NCBI RefSeq assembly: GCF_001493375.1
Contig: NZ_LN929896.1
Span: 826,168-890,167, forward strand
Direction of reading: 5' to 3'
DNA: 64,000 bases
From: Streptomyces specialis
GTDB lineage: Bacteria; Actinomycetota; Actinomycetes; Streptomycetales; Streptomycetaceae
The translations under genes and the position numbers were made by a program. The notes under the pieces are model-generated. The model had not been told where the DNA came from. It did no database searches and saw only the letters and a list, made by a program, of their open reading frames with translations. Shown here one piece after another: positions 25,796 through 35,076 of this stretch; the stretch's first letter is position 1; every line of letters begins with the position of its first letter.

Positions 25796-28628
25796 GGCCG
25801 CTCCTCCCGGTCCGGGGAATGCCGCTGCTCGGGAAGGGGCTGCTCGGTCCAGATGCACTTGCCCTCGCGGGTGTAGCGGGTGCCCCAGCGCTGGGCCATG
25901 GCGGCGACGAGTTGCAGGCCCCGGCCGCCCTCGTCGGTGGCGGAGCTGTGGCGGATGTGGGGGGTGGTGAGGCTGCCGTCGGACACCTCGCAGATGAGGG
26001 TGCGGCTGCGCAGCACGCGGAGGGTGACCGGGCCCTTGGCGTGGCGGACGACGTTGCCGACCAGTTCGCTGACGATCAGCTCGGTCGTCAGGGCCACGTC
26101 CTCGCCGAGGTCCCACGCCCGGAGCTGGGCGCGGACGTGGTCGCGGGCCTGGCCTGCGGCGACCGGGTCGTGGGGCAGCGGCCAGGTGGCGACGTCCTCG
26201 GGCGCGAGCCGGTGGGTGCGGGCGATCAGCAGGGCGGCGTCGTCACTGGTGCCGTGGTCGGCGGGGAGCAGGGCGGAGGTGACCGTTTCGCAGAGCGCGT
26301 CGAGGTCGGTGGTCAGGCGCGTAGATACGTCAGGGTGGAAATATTCGTGTTTACAGCATGCGGCGTACCCCGGATGGGCGACGGTCCTCATCGTCGGCTG
26401 CGACAGATGTGTAGGAGAGGCCGGGCGTACGAGAAGTCGCGGGTGACGGGGTCGTAGACGCCGTACAGGCAGGTGGCGAAGTAGTCCTCGCCGAGGTCGG
26501 CGACGATGTCGTTGAGGTGGGCGAGGATCTCGTCGGGCGGCAGTTCGAGGTCGGAGAGGGCGCGGACGGCGGTGCGCAGCCGGCCCATGGTGGCGGCCTC
26601 CGACATGCCGTGGCCCATCACGTCCCCGATGACCAGCGCGACCCGGTCGGCGGAGAGCGGGATGACGTCGTACCAGTCGCCGCCCACCTCCGTCCCCTGA
26701 CCGGCCGGCAGATACCGGGCGGCCGTGGTGACGGCGGGCAGCGAGGGCAGCGCCCGGGGCAGCAGGCCGCGCTGGAGTTCCCGCGCGCGGGTGGACGCCT
26801 CGTCGTACAGGCTCGCCCGTTCCAGCGCCTGCGCGATCAGCCCGCTGAGCGCCGCCAGCAGGGCCCGCTCGTCCTCGGTGAGGCGGCGGGGCCGGTCGAA
26901 CGACACCACGGCCGCGCCCAGGGAGTCGCCGGAGGCGACCAGCGGGAGGTACGCCCACGCCTTCTTCCCGCCGAGTTCGGTGTACTCCGCCATCCGCGGG
27001 TAGCGCTCGACGAGGGCCTCGGGGGACTCGACGAAGCGCGGGGCGCGGGTGCGCAGCACCTCGTCCACGGGGGTGTCGCCGAGGGCCGGGCTGCCGTGGA
27101 GGCGTTCCCGGAAGGCGGGCGGGTAGCCGACGGCGTCCACGAGGTGCAGCCGGTCGGCGTCCAGGGTGAGGACGACCAGTCCGGTGGCGCCGAACGGGGG
27201 CAGCACGCTGCCGGCCACCGCGCGCACGACCTGCCGCGCGGTGACGGCCTCCGCGAGGGCGCGGGTGACGTCGCCGATGACGGCGTCCCGTTCGGCGGCG
27301 GCTTTCTGGGCGGCCTCGCGCAGGCGCCGTTCGGTGATGTCGATGATGTAGACGGTGAGGCCGTCCGGCACGGGCACCAGCCGCAGGTGGTACCACCGGT
27401 CGGTGCCGGGCCACCGCACGTCGAACCCGGCGGGGTCCCCCTCGGCGGCGGCCCGGCGGCACCGCTGCTCCAGGCCGTCGTCCAGCCGGCGCATCACGGG
27501 GATGTCCCACAGCGACCGGCCGGTCAGGGCCTGCGCGGATTCGAGCAGCCGTTCGGCGGTGAGGTTGACGAAGCCGACGCGCCAGTCCCGGTCCAGGGAG
27601 AGGAATCCGTCGCTCATGTGGCGCAGCGCCCGGCCCACGGGTTCCAGCGCGGCGTGCGTCTCGTCGGTGTCGGTGGTGGTGCCGACCACCCGTACGGGCC
27701 GGCCGTCCTCGTAGTCGGCCACCCGGCCGCGGATGCGGACCCACCGGTAGCTTCCGTCCCGGCGGCGTACCCGGTGCTCGACCTCGTAGGCGCCGTCGGC
27801 GCGGATGCCGCGGTCCACCTCGGTCAGCACCCAGGGCAGGTCGTCGGGGTGGATGGTGGCGACCCATGCCTCTATTCGGCCTTCGAGCGCGTCCGGGTCC
27901 ATGTCGTCGAGCATGTCCCGCATCGAGTCGCTGGCCGCGAGTTCGCCGGTCCGCAGGTCCCACTCGAAGGACGCGACGGGCACGCCCTTGAGCGCCTCGC
28001 GCGGTCCGGGGCCGGTCTGGAGGGCGAGCAGCAGGTCCGGGGAGAGGTTCTCCGGGGCGGGCGAGACCAGCCGCAGCCGCTCGCCGGTCAGCCGGGCCAC
28101 CTCGGCGAGGAACGCGACCTCCGCCTCGTCCGGCCGCCGGTCCGGCCGGGTCACCACGGACAGGGCCCCGAGCGGTCCGCCGGTTCCGGACAGCGGCATC
28201 GTCATCACGCCGGCGCCTGCGGGCACCCGGAAGGGTTCGGTGTCGGCGCCGGGCTCCGGCCGCGGCTCCGGGGGCGCCGGTGGCGGGTGGTGGTGGACCG
28301 GCGGCTCGGGGGCGACGACCTCGGGCACCCACACCTGGCGGTCCTCCCGCACGGCGCGGGCGGGGGGCGACGAGCCGTCGCCCTGGATGTTCTCCCAGAA
28401 CCGGGTGAACGACCGGGGCAGGCCGGTGCTGGCCACCAGGTACATGATCCGGGAGGCTCCGCCCGCCCGGACGTGGGCCATGGCGCCGAGGGCGCCGAGG
28501 TCGGCCGCCGCGTGCTGGAGCGCGACCGTGAGGACGGCGACGTCGCCCTGCGCGGTGTCCACGGCTGCGAGCAGCCGCAGCCGCTCCGCCCGCACACCCC
28601 CGGGGCCACCGCCATCACTGCCGCTCAC
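25792..28628 (-). CDS. Tandem paralogue of the PAS/GAF-PP2C-HATPase regulator, broken by an adapter remnant
   Basis: The gene starts at GTG 28628, and its architecture and many blocks match the downstream paralogue (PAGFDVRWPGTDRWYHLRLV, GQGTEVGGDWYDVIPL, ELVGNVVRHAKGP). An adapter remnant at 26314-26420 interrupts it between DFSYA and TTDLDALCET. Comparison with the paralogue shows about 77 codons missing, including the conserved YTDGLVE segment of the phosphatase. Because the same protein resumes in the expected place, this is sequence loss in assembly, not a natural pseudogene. The N-terminal sensory region differs more between the two copies than the catalytic parts, suggesting different inputs and one output. 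Confidence 0.9.
26314..26420. other. Adapter remnant inside the second SpoIIE-type gene (assembly artefact)
   Basis: tcgtcggctgcgacagatgt plus gtaggagagg (26391-26420) is a clear read-1 adapter with mosaic end. The left flank (26314-26390) contains a weaker inverted copy and AT-rich filler such as gaaatattcgtgtttacag that is unlike the surrounding genome. About 230 bases of real coding sequence are absent, judged by the paralogue. Confidence 0.88.
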
Positions 28629-28767
28629 GCTGTCCCCGTCCGGATATCCGACAGAACAGACAAACCATCTTGAACGACTATATACAGCATTCTCCCGGCC
28701 CACCGCAGAGCGGTCACGGGACGGATACTGGACGGGGACGACGTCGCGCGGGAGGGGACGGACCCAC

Positions 28768-28983
28768 ATGACCGATCCAGAGACGGCACGGGTGCGGGTG
28801 CTGCTGCTCTTCGGGGACCGGGCGGAGATCGTGGCCGACGCGCCGGATCCGATCGAGCCCGTCTGGTACCCCGCCGGCGAGATCGCCGCCGCCGTGGGGG
28901 TGTCCCCGGCGGAGCTGCCGGGGATGCGGCTGCTCGCGGACGTCGGCCCGCGCGACCGGCTCAGCGGCTGGCGGCGGGCCTGA
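28768..28983 (+). CDS. Small hypothetical protein
   Basis: A 71-residue protein from ATG 28768, preceded by GGGAGGGG. It reads TDPETARVRVLLLFGDRAEI, then IEPVWYPAGEIAAAVGVSPA, ending GPRDRLSGWRRA. The fold looks alpha/beta with no cysteines or membrane segment. I do not recognise a family. It is divergent from the SpoIIE-type pair, sharing a 139-base promoter region with it, so the products may be co-regulated. Confidence 0.65.
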   Translation: MTDPETARVRVLLLFGDRAEIVADAPDPIEPVWYPAGEIAAAVGVSPAELPGMRLLADVGPRDRLSGWRRA

Positions 28984-28994
28984 CGCGGCGGTGC

Positions 28995-29594
28995 CTACGG
29001 GATGGCGGTGAGCCAGCGGGCCGTGTCGATGTCGGCGAACCAGGAGCCGACGATCACCACGTCACTGCCGTGGGCGGCGGTGTCCAGGCTCCACGCCTGC
29101 ACCGCCTCCTCGGTGTCGCCCGGCGCCAGCGTGCCGGTGAGGAACCCGGCGCCCGCGACGCTCGCGGTCGAGGCGGGCGTCCCGTCCGGGGTCTCGGCGG
29201 TGAAGCGGAGGTCCGCCAGATCGGCCGGCGCGGAGCCCTCGTTGACGATGGTGACGTCCACGGTGAACGCCGTCTCGCCCTCGACCAGGAAGTCCGCCGG
29301 GTCGGTGCCGGTGTACCGGGACGCCGGGCCGACCGTGACGGTCAGGCCCTGCTCCTCCCAGGTGTAGGACTGGCCCGGGGTCAGCTCGGTGGTCCCCGGG
29401 CCCTCGGGCTCGTCGCCGGGACCGTCGGTGCCGGCGTCGTCGTCGGCGTCGAATCCGCCGCTGCTGCTGCTCCCGGAATCGTCGTCGTCGCCGATCCGGC
29501 TCCGCTTCTTGCCCCCGCCGTCGCCGCAGGCGCTGACGGTGAGCGCGGCGGCCAGAACGGCGGCGACGGTGGCGGTCACGGCACGGAAACGCAT
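28995..29594 (-). CDS. DUF4352-like lipoprotein
   Basis: A 199-residue protein from ATG 29594, preceded by GAGGGGG. The signal peptide ends in ALTVSAC, giving a lipidated cysteine, followed by GGGKKRSRIGDDDDSGSSSS and a disordered acidic linker. The C-terminal 110 residues form an immunoglobulin-like domain (TPGQSYTWEEQGLTVTVGPA, TVDVTIVNEGSAPADL, VIVGSWFADID), similar to the DUF4352 / telomere-protein-like exported domains common in actinobacteria. It faces the outside of the membrane. The function is unknown. Confidence 0.82.
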   Translation of the reverse strand: MRFRAVTATVAAVLAAALTVSACGDGGGKKRSRIGDDDDSGSSSSGGFDADDDAGTDGPGDEPEGPGTTELTPGQSYTWEEQGLTVTVGPASRYTGTDPADFLVEGETAFTVDVTIVNEGSAPADLADLRFTAETPDGTPASTASVAGAGFLTGTLAPGDTEEAVQAWSLDTAAHGSDVVIVGSWFADIDTARWLTAIP

Positions 29595-29817
29595 GGATGT
29601 CCCCCTCAAGTGCTGATCTTCGGGGAGGAGTTTGCCCGGCGGGACCGGTGACACGGGAGATCGGCGGCGCCTTCGTGACGTGCCTGTGCCGTGCACCGGA
29701 GCCGCCCGCCGCCGCCACCGCCGGGCCGCCGCGCGCGGAACCCGGCCGGGCCCGGCGTTCCGCGTTCCGCCCTCCTCGGCGCGTACGGTGCCGGAATCCG
29801 ACGGAGAAGAGGACAGG

Positions 29818-30822
29818 GTGGGGGAATCCCACGCGTTCGACGAGCTGGACCACGCGCTGCTGCACGCGCTGGAGATCGACGGCCGGGCGCCGTTCAGCCG
29901 GATCGGCGCCGTGCTGGGCGTCTCCGACCAGACCGTCGCCCGCCGCTACCGGCGGCTGCGCGCCCACGGCGGCCTGCGGGTGGTCGCGGTCCGCGACGAG
30001 GACGGGCCGGGCCAGGACCGGTGGGCGCTGCGGCTGCGCTGCGCGCCCGACGCGGCGGACGCCGTCGCGGGGGCGCTGGCCCGCCGTCCCGACACGTCGT
30101 GGATCGGGCTGCTGTCGGGCGGGACGGAGGTCAGCTGCACGGTCGGGCCGCGCGGGCCCGGCAGGTACGAGGAGCCGGTGCTCGGCAAGCTGCCGTGTAC
30201 GCCCGGCATCGTGGAGATCCGGGCGCACCAGATCCTGCACCGCTACTTCGGCGGCCCGCGGGGCTGGCTGATCAGGAGCGGCACGCTGACCGCCGGGCAG
30301 ATGGCGGCGCTTCGCCCCGGGCCGCCGCCGCCCAGGGCGCGGGCCCGCCTGGAGCCCGGGGACGAGCCGCTGGTGACGGCGCTGGAACGGGACGGCCGGG
30401 CGACGTTCGCCGAGCTGGAACGGGCCACGGGCCAGTCGGGGTCGGCCGTGCGCCGCCGCCTCGGTCAGCTCCTCGACTCCGGCGCGCTCCTCATCGACGC
30501 GCGGTTCGACGTGACGGCGGTGCTCGGTCACCGGGCCCGTTTCCTGCTGTGGATCACCGCCGCGCCCGCCGCCCTCGACGCGGTCGGCCGCGCGCTGGCC
30601 GGGCACCCGGAGGTCACGAGCGCCTGGGCGACGGCCGGGCCGTCGAACCTGTTCGCCACCATCATCTGCCGCGACACCGCCGGGATGTACGCCTACCTCA
30701 GCGGACGGCTCGGCCGCCTGGACGGCGTGCTGCACGTCGAGAGCGCGCCGGTGCTCCGCCAGGTCGAGCGGCTCACCACGGCGCACGCCCGCCGCGCCGA
30801 GCGCCCGGCGCCCGGCGCCCGG
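29818..30822 (+). CDS. Two-domain Lrp/AsnC family regulator, probable frameshift at the 3' end
   Basis: The gene starts at GTG 29818 with a GAGGACAG site. There are two Lrp units in tandem: HTH 1 (FDELDHALLHALEIDGRAPF, SRIGAVLGVSDQTVARRYRR) with a ligand-like region, then HTH 2 (EPLVTALERDGRATFAELER, SGSAVRRRLGQLLDSG) with a RAM-like domain (WATAGPSNLFATIICRD). Full-length proteins of this type are about 330 residues, which would end near base 30822. In this sequence the frame stays open to 32250, antisense to the permease gene. A TAG at 30824 lies in a neighbouring frame, so a one-base error in the repeated cgcccgg block near 30805-30820 is likely. Confidence 0.82.
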
Positions 30823-32223
30823 CTAGACGACGAGGGACAGCAGCAGGACGAGCGACACGGCGACGACCGAGATCACGCTCTCCATCACCGACCACGTCTT
30901 GATCGTCTGGCCCACGGTCATCCCGAAGTACTCCTTCACCAGCCAGAACCCGGCGTCGTTGACATGGCTGAAGAAGAGCGAACCGGCGCCGATCGCCAGG
31001 ACCAGCAAGGCCGTGTGGGTGGTGGACATGTCGGCCGCGAGAGGGGCCACCAGACCGGCGGCGGAGATCGTGGCGACGGTGGCGGAGCCGGTGGCCAGGC
31101 GGATGGCGACCGCGATCAGCCAGCCCAGCAGCAGCGCCGGGATCGACCAGTCCTCGGACAGGTCGAGGATCATGTTCCCGACGCCCGCGTCGATCAGCGT
31201 CTGCTTGAACCCGCCGCCCGCGCCGACGATCAGCAGGACACCCGCGATGGGGGCCAGCGAGCGTTCGACCGTGGCCGAGAGGCGCTCGCGGGTGAAGCCG
31301 GCCGCCCGGCCGAGGGTGACCATGCCGACGAGCACCGCCGCCAGCAGCGCGACCAGCGGCGCGCCGATCACGGCCGTGATCCGCTGGATCCGCGCCTCGG
31401 GGTCGTCCACGACGATCTCCACCAGCGCGTGGGAGAGCATCAGCACCACGGGCAGCAGCACGGTGGCCACGGTCGCGCCGAAGCCCGGGCGGGTCTCCAG
31501 CTCCTCGGACGGGCGCTGCGGGACGAGACGTTCCGGCACCGGCACGTCGACCCAGCGGGCGGCGAAACGGGAGAAGACCGGCCCGGCGATGACGACCGTC
31601 GGGACGGCGATCAGCACGCCGAGGGCGAGGGTGACGCCGAGGTTGGCGTCCACGGCGTCGATCGCCGCCAGCGGCCCGGGGTGCGGCGGGACCAGCCCGT
31701 GCATCACGGACAGCCCGGCCAGGGCGGGGGCGCCGATGCGCATCAGCGAGTAGTCGCCGCGCTTGGCGACGAGCAGCACCACGGGGATCAGCAGCACGAT
31801 GCCGACCTCGAAGAAGAGCGGCAGCCCGATGATGCTGGCGATCAGCACCATCGCCCACGGCATCGCCCGGCCGCCCGCTCGGTCGAGGATGGTGTCGACG
31901 ATCTGGTCGGCGCCGCCGGAGTCGGCGAGCAGCTTGCCGAGGATCGCGCCGAGCGCGATGAGCACGCCGACGCCCGCGACCGTCGAACCGAGACCGGTCG
32001 TGAAGCTGGTGATCACCTTGTCCAGCGGCGCCCCGGCGAACGCGCCCAGCGCGAGCGAGCCGATCGTCAGCGCGAGGAACGCGTGCGTCCGCAGCTTGGT
32101 GATGAGCAGGACGATGACGGCGATGCCCGCCAGGACAGCGATGCCGAGGCGGGCGTCACCGGCGGAGGTGATCGGCTCGACGGCGTTCGCCGCCAGGGTC
32201 TCGACGCTGAGACGACTGTTCAT
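30823..32223 (-). CDS. gntP: Gluconate:proton symporter family permease
   Basis: A 466-residue membrane protein from ATG 32223 with about 12-13 hydrophobic segments. Family blocks include GVLIALGAILGKLLADSGGA, GLPLFFEVGIVLLIPVV, SVMHGLVPPHPGPLAAID, GGGFKQTLIDAGVGN, RLATGSATVATISAAGLV and FSHVNDAGFWLVKEYFGM, all characteristic of GntP/GntT permeases that import gluconate with protons. It follows gntK by 45 bases and is therefore probably co-transcribed from the promoter region at about 32791-32950. The gluconate assignment is supported by the adjacent kinase and GntR regulator. Confidence 0.95.
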   Translation of the reverse strand: MNSRLSVETLAANAVEPITSAGDARLGIAVLAGIAVIVLLITKLRTHAFLALTIGSLALGAFAGAPLDKVITSFTTGLGSTVAGVGVLIALGAILGKLLADSGGADQIVDTILDRAGGRAMPWAMVLIASIIGLPLFFEVGIVLLIPVVLLVAKRGDYSLMRIGAPALAGLSVMHGLVPPHPGPLAAIDAVDANLGVTLALGVLIAVPTVVIAGPVFSRFAARWVDVPVPERLVPQRPSEELETRPGFGATVATVLLPVVLMLSHALVEIVVDDPEARIQRITAVIGAPLVALLAAVLVGMVTLGRAAGFTRERLSATVERSLAPIAGVLLIVGAGGGFKQTLIDAGVGNMILDLSEDWSIPALLLGWLIAVAIRLATGSATVATISAAGLVAPLAADMSTTHTALLVLAIGAGSLFFSHVNDAGFWLVKEYFGMTVGQTIKTWSVMESVISVVAVSLVLLLSLVV

Positions 32224-32268
32224 GGTGCGGTGGTCCTCGGGTCTACGTGATCGGCGGGATCGTCCGGA

Positions 32269-32790
32269 TCAGGGGGAACGGGGGTGCGACGCGGCGCGGA
32301 CGGCGGTGAGCGCGTGGTCGGCGGTCGCCTCCGGCGGGCCGGAGACGTCGATGTCCGCGCCGGCCTCGTCAGGGCCGAGCGGTTCCAGGGCGGCGAGCTG
32401 GGAGTCCAGCAGTGACGGCGGCATGTAGTGGCCCTTGCGCTCCACCATGCGGGCGTGGATCAGGTCCCGGTCGCCGGTGAGGTGGAGGAAGAACATCCCG
32501 GGCGCGGCGGCGCGCAGCCGGTCGCGGTAGACCCGTTTGAGCGCCGAGCAGCTCACCACGCCGCCCTGCCCCGCCCGGGCGGCGGCCCAGTGCCCGATGG
32601 CGTCCAGCCACGGCCACCGGTCGGCGTCGTCCAGCGGGACACCGCCGGACATCTTGGCGACGTTGGCGGGCGAGTGGAAGTCGTCGCCCTCGGCGAACGG
32701 GACGCCGAGCGCGGCGGCGAGCCGCACCCCGATCGTGGTCTTCCCGGTCCCCGTCACTCCCATGACCACGACCACCGGCGGATGTGCCAT
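32269..32790 (-). CDS. gntK: Gluconokinase
   Basis: A 173-residue kinase from ATG 32790. The P-loop is GVTGTGKTT at residues 11-19; EGDDFHSPANVAKMSGGVPL and DADRWPWLDAIG are the substrate-site blocks of thermoresistant-type gluconokinases, and SCSALKRVYRDRLR and MVERKGHYMPPSLLDSQLAAL follow in the expected order. It phosphorylates gluconate to 6-phosphogluconate, feeding the pentose phosphate pathway. It is the first gene of the gntK-gntP unit and divergent from the GntR gene. Confidence 0.96.
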   Translation of the reverse strand: MAHPPVVVVMGVTGTGKTTIGVRLAAALGVPFAEGDDFHSPANVAKMSGGVPLDDADRWPWLDAIGHWAAARAGQGGVVSCSALKRVYRDRLRAAAPGMFFLHLTGDRDLIHARMVERKGHYMPPSLLDSQLAALEPLGPDEAGADIDVSGPPEATADHALTAVRAASHPRSP

Positions 32791-32880
32791 GACGCGTACA
32801 CCTCGCTGTCCTCGTCGACCGCTTCCGATCCGTGGCTCTCTCTTCTGCCCGTCACCTCACTGAAACCGATGAGGTACGAC

Positions 32881-32920
32881 TTGTTCAAGAGCCTGTGACC
32901 AATAAGTAGTACTTTTTAGC
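32881..32920 (+). promoter_or_regulatory. Candidate promoter and operator between gntK and gntR
   Basis: This AT-rich stretch is unusual for the region. ttgttc (32881-32886) and taagta (32903-32908) are spaced 16 bases, a possible -35/-10 pair for gntR. AGTACT, a perfect 6-base palindrome inside aagtagtactttttag, overlaps it and is a plausible half of a GntR-type operator acting on both divergent units. Evidence is pattern only. Confidence 0.35.
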
Positions 32921-32950
32921 GGGGCCGGGAGGGTGCGTAGGCTGTGCCCC

Positions 32951-33640
32951 ATGAGCGGACAGCACGCCCGCGTGCTGGACACCCTCGGTCCCGCGATCAC
33001 GGCCGGCGAGTACCCCCCTGGCAGCGTGCTGCGCACCGAGGAGCTGGCCCGGCGGCACGAGGTCTCGCGCACGGTCGTCCGCGAGGTGATCCGGGTGCTG
33101 GAGTCGATGCGCCTGGTGGAGTCCCGCCGCCGCGTCGGCGTCACGGTGCTCCCGGCCGAGGAGTGGAACGTCTACGACCCGCGCGTCATCCGCTGGCGCC
33201 TCTCCGGCGCCGACCGGCCGCGGCAGTTGCGGTCGCTCACGGTCCTGCGGTCGGCCGTCGAACCGGTGGCGGCCGGTCTCGCCGCCCGCAACGCGACACC
33301 CGAGCAGTGCGCGGAGCTGACCGAGCACGCCCTCGGCATGGTCGCCACCTCGCGGGGCGGGCAGTTGGAGGCGTATCTCGTGCACGACGTGGCGTTCCAC
33401 CGCGTGGTGCTGCGGGCGTCGGGGAACGAGATGTTCACGCCGATAGGGGACGTGGTCGCCGCCGTGCTGGCCGGCCGGACGCGGCACCACGTGATGTTCG
33501 AGGACCCCGACCCGGCCGCCGTCACCCTCCACGTCCGGGTCGCCGAAGCCATCCGCGCCGGCGACGCGGCCCGCGCCGAATCCCTGACCCGCGACATCAC
33601 CCTCGGCGCCCTGCGCGAACTGGACGTCCTGGCGCCCTGA
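32951..33640 (+). CDS. gntR: GntR (FadR/FCD type) regulator of gluconate use
   Basis: A 229-residue protein from ATG 32951 (GTG 32933 is an alternative). Residues 10-75 are a GntR winged helix (LGPAITAGEYPPGSVLRTEE, RRHEVSRTVVREVIRVLESM). The rest is an all-helical FCD ligand domain (LTVLRSAVEPVAAGLAARNA, VHDVAFHRVVLRASGNEMF, HVRVAEAIRAGDAARAESL), whose conserved His residues usually bind metal and a carboxylate effector. By position it probably represses gntK-gntP in the absence of gluconate or 6-phosphogluconate. Confidence 0.92.
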   Translation: MSGQHARVLDTLGPAITAGEYPPGSVLRTEELARRHEVSRTVVREVIRVLESMRLVESRRRVGVTVLPAEEWNVYDPRVIRWRLSGADRPRQLRSLTVLRSAVEPVAAGLAARNATPEQCAELTEHALGMVATSRGGQLEAYLVHDVAFHRVVLRASGNEMFTPIGDVVAAVLAGRTRHHVMFEDPDPAAVTLHVRVAEAIRAGDAARAESLTRDITLGALRELDVLAP

Positions 33641-33799
33641 GCCGGCCTTCGCCGAACCCCTGGTACGGCACGCCGCCGCGCACAGCCCGGGTCACCTGCT
33701 CAGGTTCGCGGTGGGTTCCGGGGAAACCCCCTCCGGGGAAAGGGATGTGACCGGCTCTCAGCGCGCCGCGCCACATCCGGTGACCCGGAGCGGATCTCA

Positions 33800-33835
33800 C
33801 CCCGCCGCCAGGATGCGGCGGGGGCTTCCTCTTTT
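33800..33835 (+). terminator. Intrinsic terminator after gntR
   Basis: CCCCGCCGC (33800-33808) pairs with GCGGCGGGG (33815-33823) across the six-base loop caggat, followed by cttcctctttt. The stem with a U-rich tail is a classic factor-independent terminator, rare in so GC-rich a genome. It lies between gntR and the NUDIX gene. Confidence 0.8.
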
Positions 33836-33877
33836 ACGCGCGTGCCCTTCTGCCGGGGCGGCGCCTAGGGTTGCCGC

Positions 33878-34369
33878 ATGTCCACCGTGTCCGGCGAGGC
33901 CGTGCCGCCCGCCATCGCGTCCATGACCCTGCTCGTCGCGGCGGTCGTCGTGCACGACCGGGAGACGGACCGCGTCGTGCTTCTCCAGCGTGGCCCGCGG
34001 GCCAAGTTCGGGCAGGGCCTGTGGGATCTGCCCGTCGGCAAGTGCGATCCGGGCGAGCCGGTGACGGCCGCGGCGGTCCGCGAGCTGAGGGAGGAGACCG
34101 GGCTGCTGACCGATCCGGCCGATCTGCGGCTGGCGCACGTGGTCCACGCGGCGCACGGCGTCGAGTCGCCGAACGGGTTCCTGACCGTCGTCTTCGTGAC
34201 CCACCGGTGGAGCGGGACGCTGGTCAACGCCGAGCCGCACAAGCACTCCCGGGTGGCCTGGGTGGGAACGGACGAGATCCCCGAGCGGATCGTGCTCTCG
34301 GCCGACCGCGTCATCCGGCACTGCCTCGGCGGCGGCGAGCCCGGGATCACCCTGCACGGCTGGCCCTGA
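33878..34369 (+). CDS. NUDIX hydrolase
   Basis: A 163-residue protein from ATG 33878. The Nudix box is GKCDPGEPVTAAAVRELREE followed by TGL, matching Gx5Ex7REUxEExGU, which binds the metal for cleavage of nucleoside diphosphates linked to another group. VVLLQRGPRAKFGQGLWDLP precedes it and HKHSRVAWVGTDEIP follows. The family acts on a wide range of substrates and no specificity can be read here. It is a single-gene unit. Confidence 0.92.
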   Translation: MSTVSGEAVPPAIASMTLLVAAVVVHDRETDRVVLLQRGPRAKFGQGLWDLPVGKCDPGEPVTAAAVRELREETGLLTDPADLRLAHVVHAAHGVESPNGFLTVVFVTHRWSGTLVNAEPHKHSRVAWVGTDEIPERIVLSADRVIRHCLGGGEPGITLHGWP

Positions 34370-34662
34370 CCGGGCCGCACCCGCCGCCCGGGCCAGTACG
34401 ATCGGCGATCACGGCCGGCCCCGGACGTGGGACCGGCCCGCAACACCAGGGACAATCAGCGGAATTGACGCTTCCGGCCCGGCCACAGTCAGCACTGGAT
34501 GCGTTACGATGAGTAATACCGCCGAGGTGGTCAGGATGATCGGCCCCCTGAGACGCAGGCGACAGGGCGCCATGGATCGCGATAGCGTCGCAGGGCGCGC
34601 CGGACCACCGAAGGCGGTGCCGGGAGCGCGCTCAACGGTTGAGAGTCTCTGTGGAGGTGAGG

Positions 34663-35076
34663 GTGTCCCCAATCCCAGGTGAGCCCGGATCGCAGGACTT
34701 CGTGGAAGTCCGGCTGCCGGCGGCGGGTGCCTATCTGTCGGTTCTGCGCACGGCCACGGCCGGGCTCGCGGCCCGGCTGGACTTCACCCTCGACGAGATC
34801 GAGGATCTCCGCATCGCGGTCGACGAAGCCTGCGCCATCCTGCTTCAGCAGGCGATTCCCGGCAGTGTGCTCGACTGCGTCTTCACCCTGGTCGGGGACT
34901 CCCTGCGGGTCACGGTGTCGGCACCCACCACGGAGGGGCACGCGCCCGAGCGGGACACCTTCGCCTGGACGGTTCTGACGGCGCTCGCGGGCGAGGTCGA
35001 GTCGGCGGTCGGTGAGGACAAGACGGTCAGCATCAGCCTGCACAAGAAGCGCGGCGCCGCCCCCGGAGCGCCGTGA
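34663..35076 (+). CDS. RsbW-type anti-sigma factor (HATPase)
   Basis: A 137-residue protein from GTG 34663, chosen because GGAGG lies five bases upstream (a start at 34639 would be TTG). It has the HATPase_c core of RsbW/SpoIIAB proteins: FVEVRLPAAGAYLSVLRTAT, LDEIEDLRIAVDEACAILL (N-box region) and SVSAPTTEGHAPERDTFAW. The last conserved G-box is weak, as in several Streptomyces members. Its stop overlaps the sigma-factor start in a GTGA sequence, so the pair is translationally coupled, and it most likely binds that sigma factor. The arrangement resembles prsH-sigH of S. coelicolor. Confidence 0.87.
   Translation: MSPIPGEPGSQDFVEVRLPAAGAYLSVLRTATAGLAARLDFTLDEIEDLRIAVDEACAILLQQAIPGSVLDCVFTLVGDSLRVTVSAPTTEGHAPERDTFAWTVLTALAGEVESAVGEDKTVSISLHKKRGAAPGAP

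Noticed and set aside
22700..25876. A 1058-codon plus-strand frame opposite the first SpoIIE-type gene
   Set aside because: Low-complexity Gly/Arg/Val protein, no start signal, fully antisense to a protein with intact PAS, GAF, PP2C and HATPase motifs.
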